The notes beneath the pieces are model-generated. The model saw only the letters and a list, made by a program, of their open reading frames with translations, searched no databases and was not told where the DNA came from. A program made the position numbers and the translations under genes. DNA of 16,500 bases, from the NCBI GenBank assembly GCA_012295275.1, contig CM022670.1, positions 16,740,198 through 16,756,697 of the forward strand. Direction: 5' to 3'. This DNA is from Chrysomallon squamiferum (Eukaryota; Mollusca; Gastropoda; Neomphalida; Peltospiridae). Of this stretch, positions 15,555 through 16,500 are shown one piece after another; positions within the stretch are counted from its first letter, which is position 1, and each line of letters begins with the position of its first letter.

Positions 15555-15805
15555 CAGAAGAAGAAGAAGAAGAAGAAGAAGAGAGAAAAAGAGGGAGAAG
15601 AAGAAAAAAGGTGATGATGATGAAGACAAAATACTACTACTACTAATAGTAAGTAGAAGAAGAGGAAGAAGAAGAAAAGACGAAGAAGGAATAGAAGGAA
15701 ACAAAGGTGGAGGGTTGCAGAATGATGATGATGATAATGATGATGATAATTATGATATGATGATGATAATAATAATAATAATAATAACAACAACAACAAC
15801 AACAA
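15421..15805. repeat. mosaic of trinucleotide repeats (GAA, GAT, AAT, TAC, AAC)
   Basis: Purine-rich text to 15480, GAT then AAT at about 15497-15554, a 56-bp uninterrupted purine run of GAA type at 15556-15611, GAT at 15612-15624, TAC at 15631-15643, GAA type at 15655-15690, GAT at 15722-15747, AAT at 15767-15787 and AAC at 15787-15804. All blocks are trinucleotide-based, so frames stay open for 112-127 codons on both strands. None of these is a credible protein. Confidence 0.95.
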
Positions 15806-15884
15806 AAAAAAAAAACAAGAAAAACCTTGTGCTATGTAGTTCATCGGTATTGTTATGAAAACATGTTGATATGCTAAGGTTGAA

Positions 15885-15930
15885 ACAAACAAACAAACAA
15901 CAACACTAAAAACAAAAACAAAACAAAAAC
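15885..15930. repeat. (AAAC)n tract and AAAAC text
   Basis: About four CAAA units at 15885-15902, then AAAAACA-type text. Confidence 0.85.
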
Positions 15931-15939
15931 TGTTATTTT

Positions 15940-16226
15940 AATGCCATATCTAACTCGGTTGTATGCCCAACACGGCGTCCTCAAACCTGTTAGCGAACTT
16001 ACAAGACATTACGTCATATCCACGAATCAAACTGTAATAATCACTTGGTGGTCTAACCGCAACCGAAGCGTGAATATCATTACGTCATATGTTGTGACGA
16101 GTACACAGAAATGTCATTGACTTGAAGCAGGTTGTACTGGACAAGAAACATGATGAGATGACTTCTTTATACGTGTCTCCGTGAGCAACGTTTTGCCGAA
16201 GGCGAGACCAACACGTGTTGTAGTAT
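15940..16226. other. less AT-rich segment with direct repeat and E-box palindrome
   Basis: CATTACGTCATAT occurs exactly at 16007-16019 and 16078-16090, 71 bp apart; each copy holds a half-CRE TACGTCA. CAACACGTGTTG (16209-16220) is a perfect 12-bp palindrome with a CACGTG E-box. TATAAAA at 16224 runs into poly-A. It may be a regulatory segment or a retroposed sequence with its tail; no gene is seen. Confidence 0.4.
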
Positions 16227-16252
16227 AAAAAAAAAAAAAAAAAAAAAAAAAA
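16227..16252. repeat. poly-A tract
   Basis: About 26 A residues, directly after the E-box palindrome and TAT. Confidence 0.95.
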
Positions 16253-16310
16253 GTGATAGGCTGATTTTTTTATTAAAAATAAAATATAAAGTCAGATGAT
16301 ATTTAGTCGA

Positions 16311-16325
16311 TATATATATATATAT
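16311..16325. repeat. short (TA)n tract
   Basis: Seven TA units. Confidence 0.85.
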
Positions 16326-16395
16326 TCAGGGATTGTCCAAATTCAGCGAATAGTTGAAAGTACATCACTCATTTTCGTTTCCTTTTTTCTGTCTG

Positions 16396-16405
16396 ATCAC
16401 GTGAT
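16396..16405. promoter_or_regulatory. ATCACGTGAT palindrome (E-box, M-box type)
   Basis: A perfect 10-bp palindrome around CACGTG. TCACGTGA is the kind of site bound by MITF/TFE or USF-type bHLH-zip proteins in animals. A single site in AT-rich DNA, so weak evidence. Confidence 0.2.
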
Positions 16406-16500
16406 GTTATTTATTTTTCTTTGTTTAATTTCCATATTGTTATCGTTCAGCCTACAATTTGGAGATTGTTTTGTCAAACTGACATTTTTATCACAAGCGA

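Noticed and set aside
15475-15892. Open frames of 112-127 codons on both strands
   Set aside because: They consist of poly-I, R, K, L, S and D from in-phase trinucleotide repeats; no non-repetitive domain is present.
1-16500. tRNA, rRNA or CRISPR array
   Set aside because: No cloverleaf with paired A/B boxes was found by eye. CTTCGACCC at 4029-4037 resembles a B box but has no A box at a fitting distance. Tandem repeats here are contiguous, without the spacer pattern of CRISPR.

Overview
This window looks like AT-rich, non-coding nuclear DNA from an animal. There is no long open reading frame, no bacterial-style operon, no tRNA or rRNA I can recognise, and no CRISPR array. Instead there is an unusually dense set of simple repeats: long pure (GA)n, (TA)n, (AAT)n, (AAC)n, (AAAT)n, (AAAAT)n, (TATG)n and poly-A/T tracts, plus several degenerate minisatellites and at least one well-bounded DNA transposon. 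The density of (GA)n, (AAAT)n, (TATG)n and (AAT)n resembles mollusc or other lophotrochozoan intergenic or intronic DNA. That assignment is a guess from texture; no gene here fixes the taxon.

Layout. 1-1000: AT-rich spacer with a 10-bp CRE palindrome and a 20-bp perfect palindrome next to each other, in what may be an old hAT relic. 975-1175: small tandem duplication and TA tract. 1400-3530: the first microsatellite belt, with two long (GA)n tracts, a CRE flanked by inverted arms, a poly-A-adjacent hairpin and a 53-bp (TA)n tract. 3948-4430: a richer island behind a strong polypyrimidine/AG acceptor, ending in poly-A. 4620-5735: the second microsatellite belt. 5988-6020 and 8054-8086: two copies of an unrecognised interspersed repeat. 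6840-7105: a richer island with a 60-codon ATG ORF of doubtful reality. 8012-8822: a degenerate array of roughly 60-bp units, interrupted by the second copy of that repeat. 8880-9190: a richer island with a CTCF-like site and repeated CGTCTGC motifs. 9945-10180: a complete 236-bp non-autonomous hAT element with a perfect 8-bp target-site duplication. 10500-10715: another richer island. 10877-11188: compound microsatellites. 11411-11755: a 38-bp minisatellite. 12175-12300: an island of small hairpins. 13190-13525: a probable decayed hAT-like element filled with an ATTAAAA-type array. 14060-15300: CA/TATG-type repeats. 15490-15805: a mosaic of trinucleotide repeats that creates spurious long ORFs on both strands. 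15940-16260: a richer segment with a 13-bp direct repeat and an E-box palindrome, ending in poly-A.

No genes can be shown to work together here. The best-supported objects are the hAT miniature element, the two minisatellite arrays and the interspersed repeat pair. The four richer islands (near 4.1, 7.0, 9.0 and 12.2 kb) are the places where an exon or a conserved regulatory element could hide. I saw no clear evidence of a novel multi-gene system.
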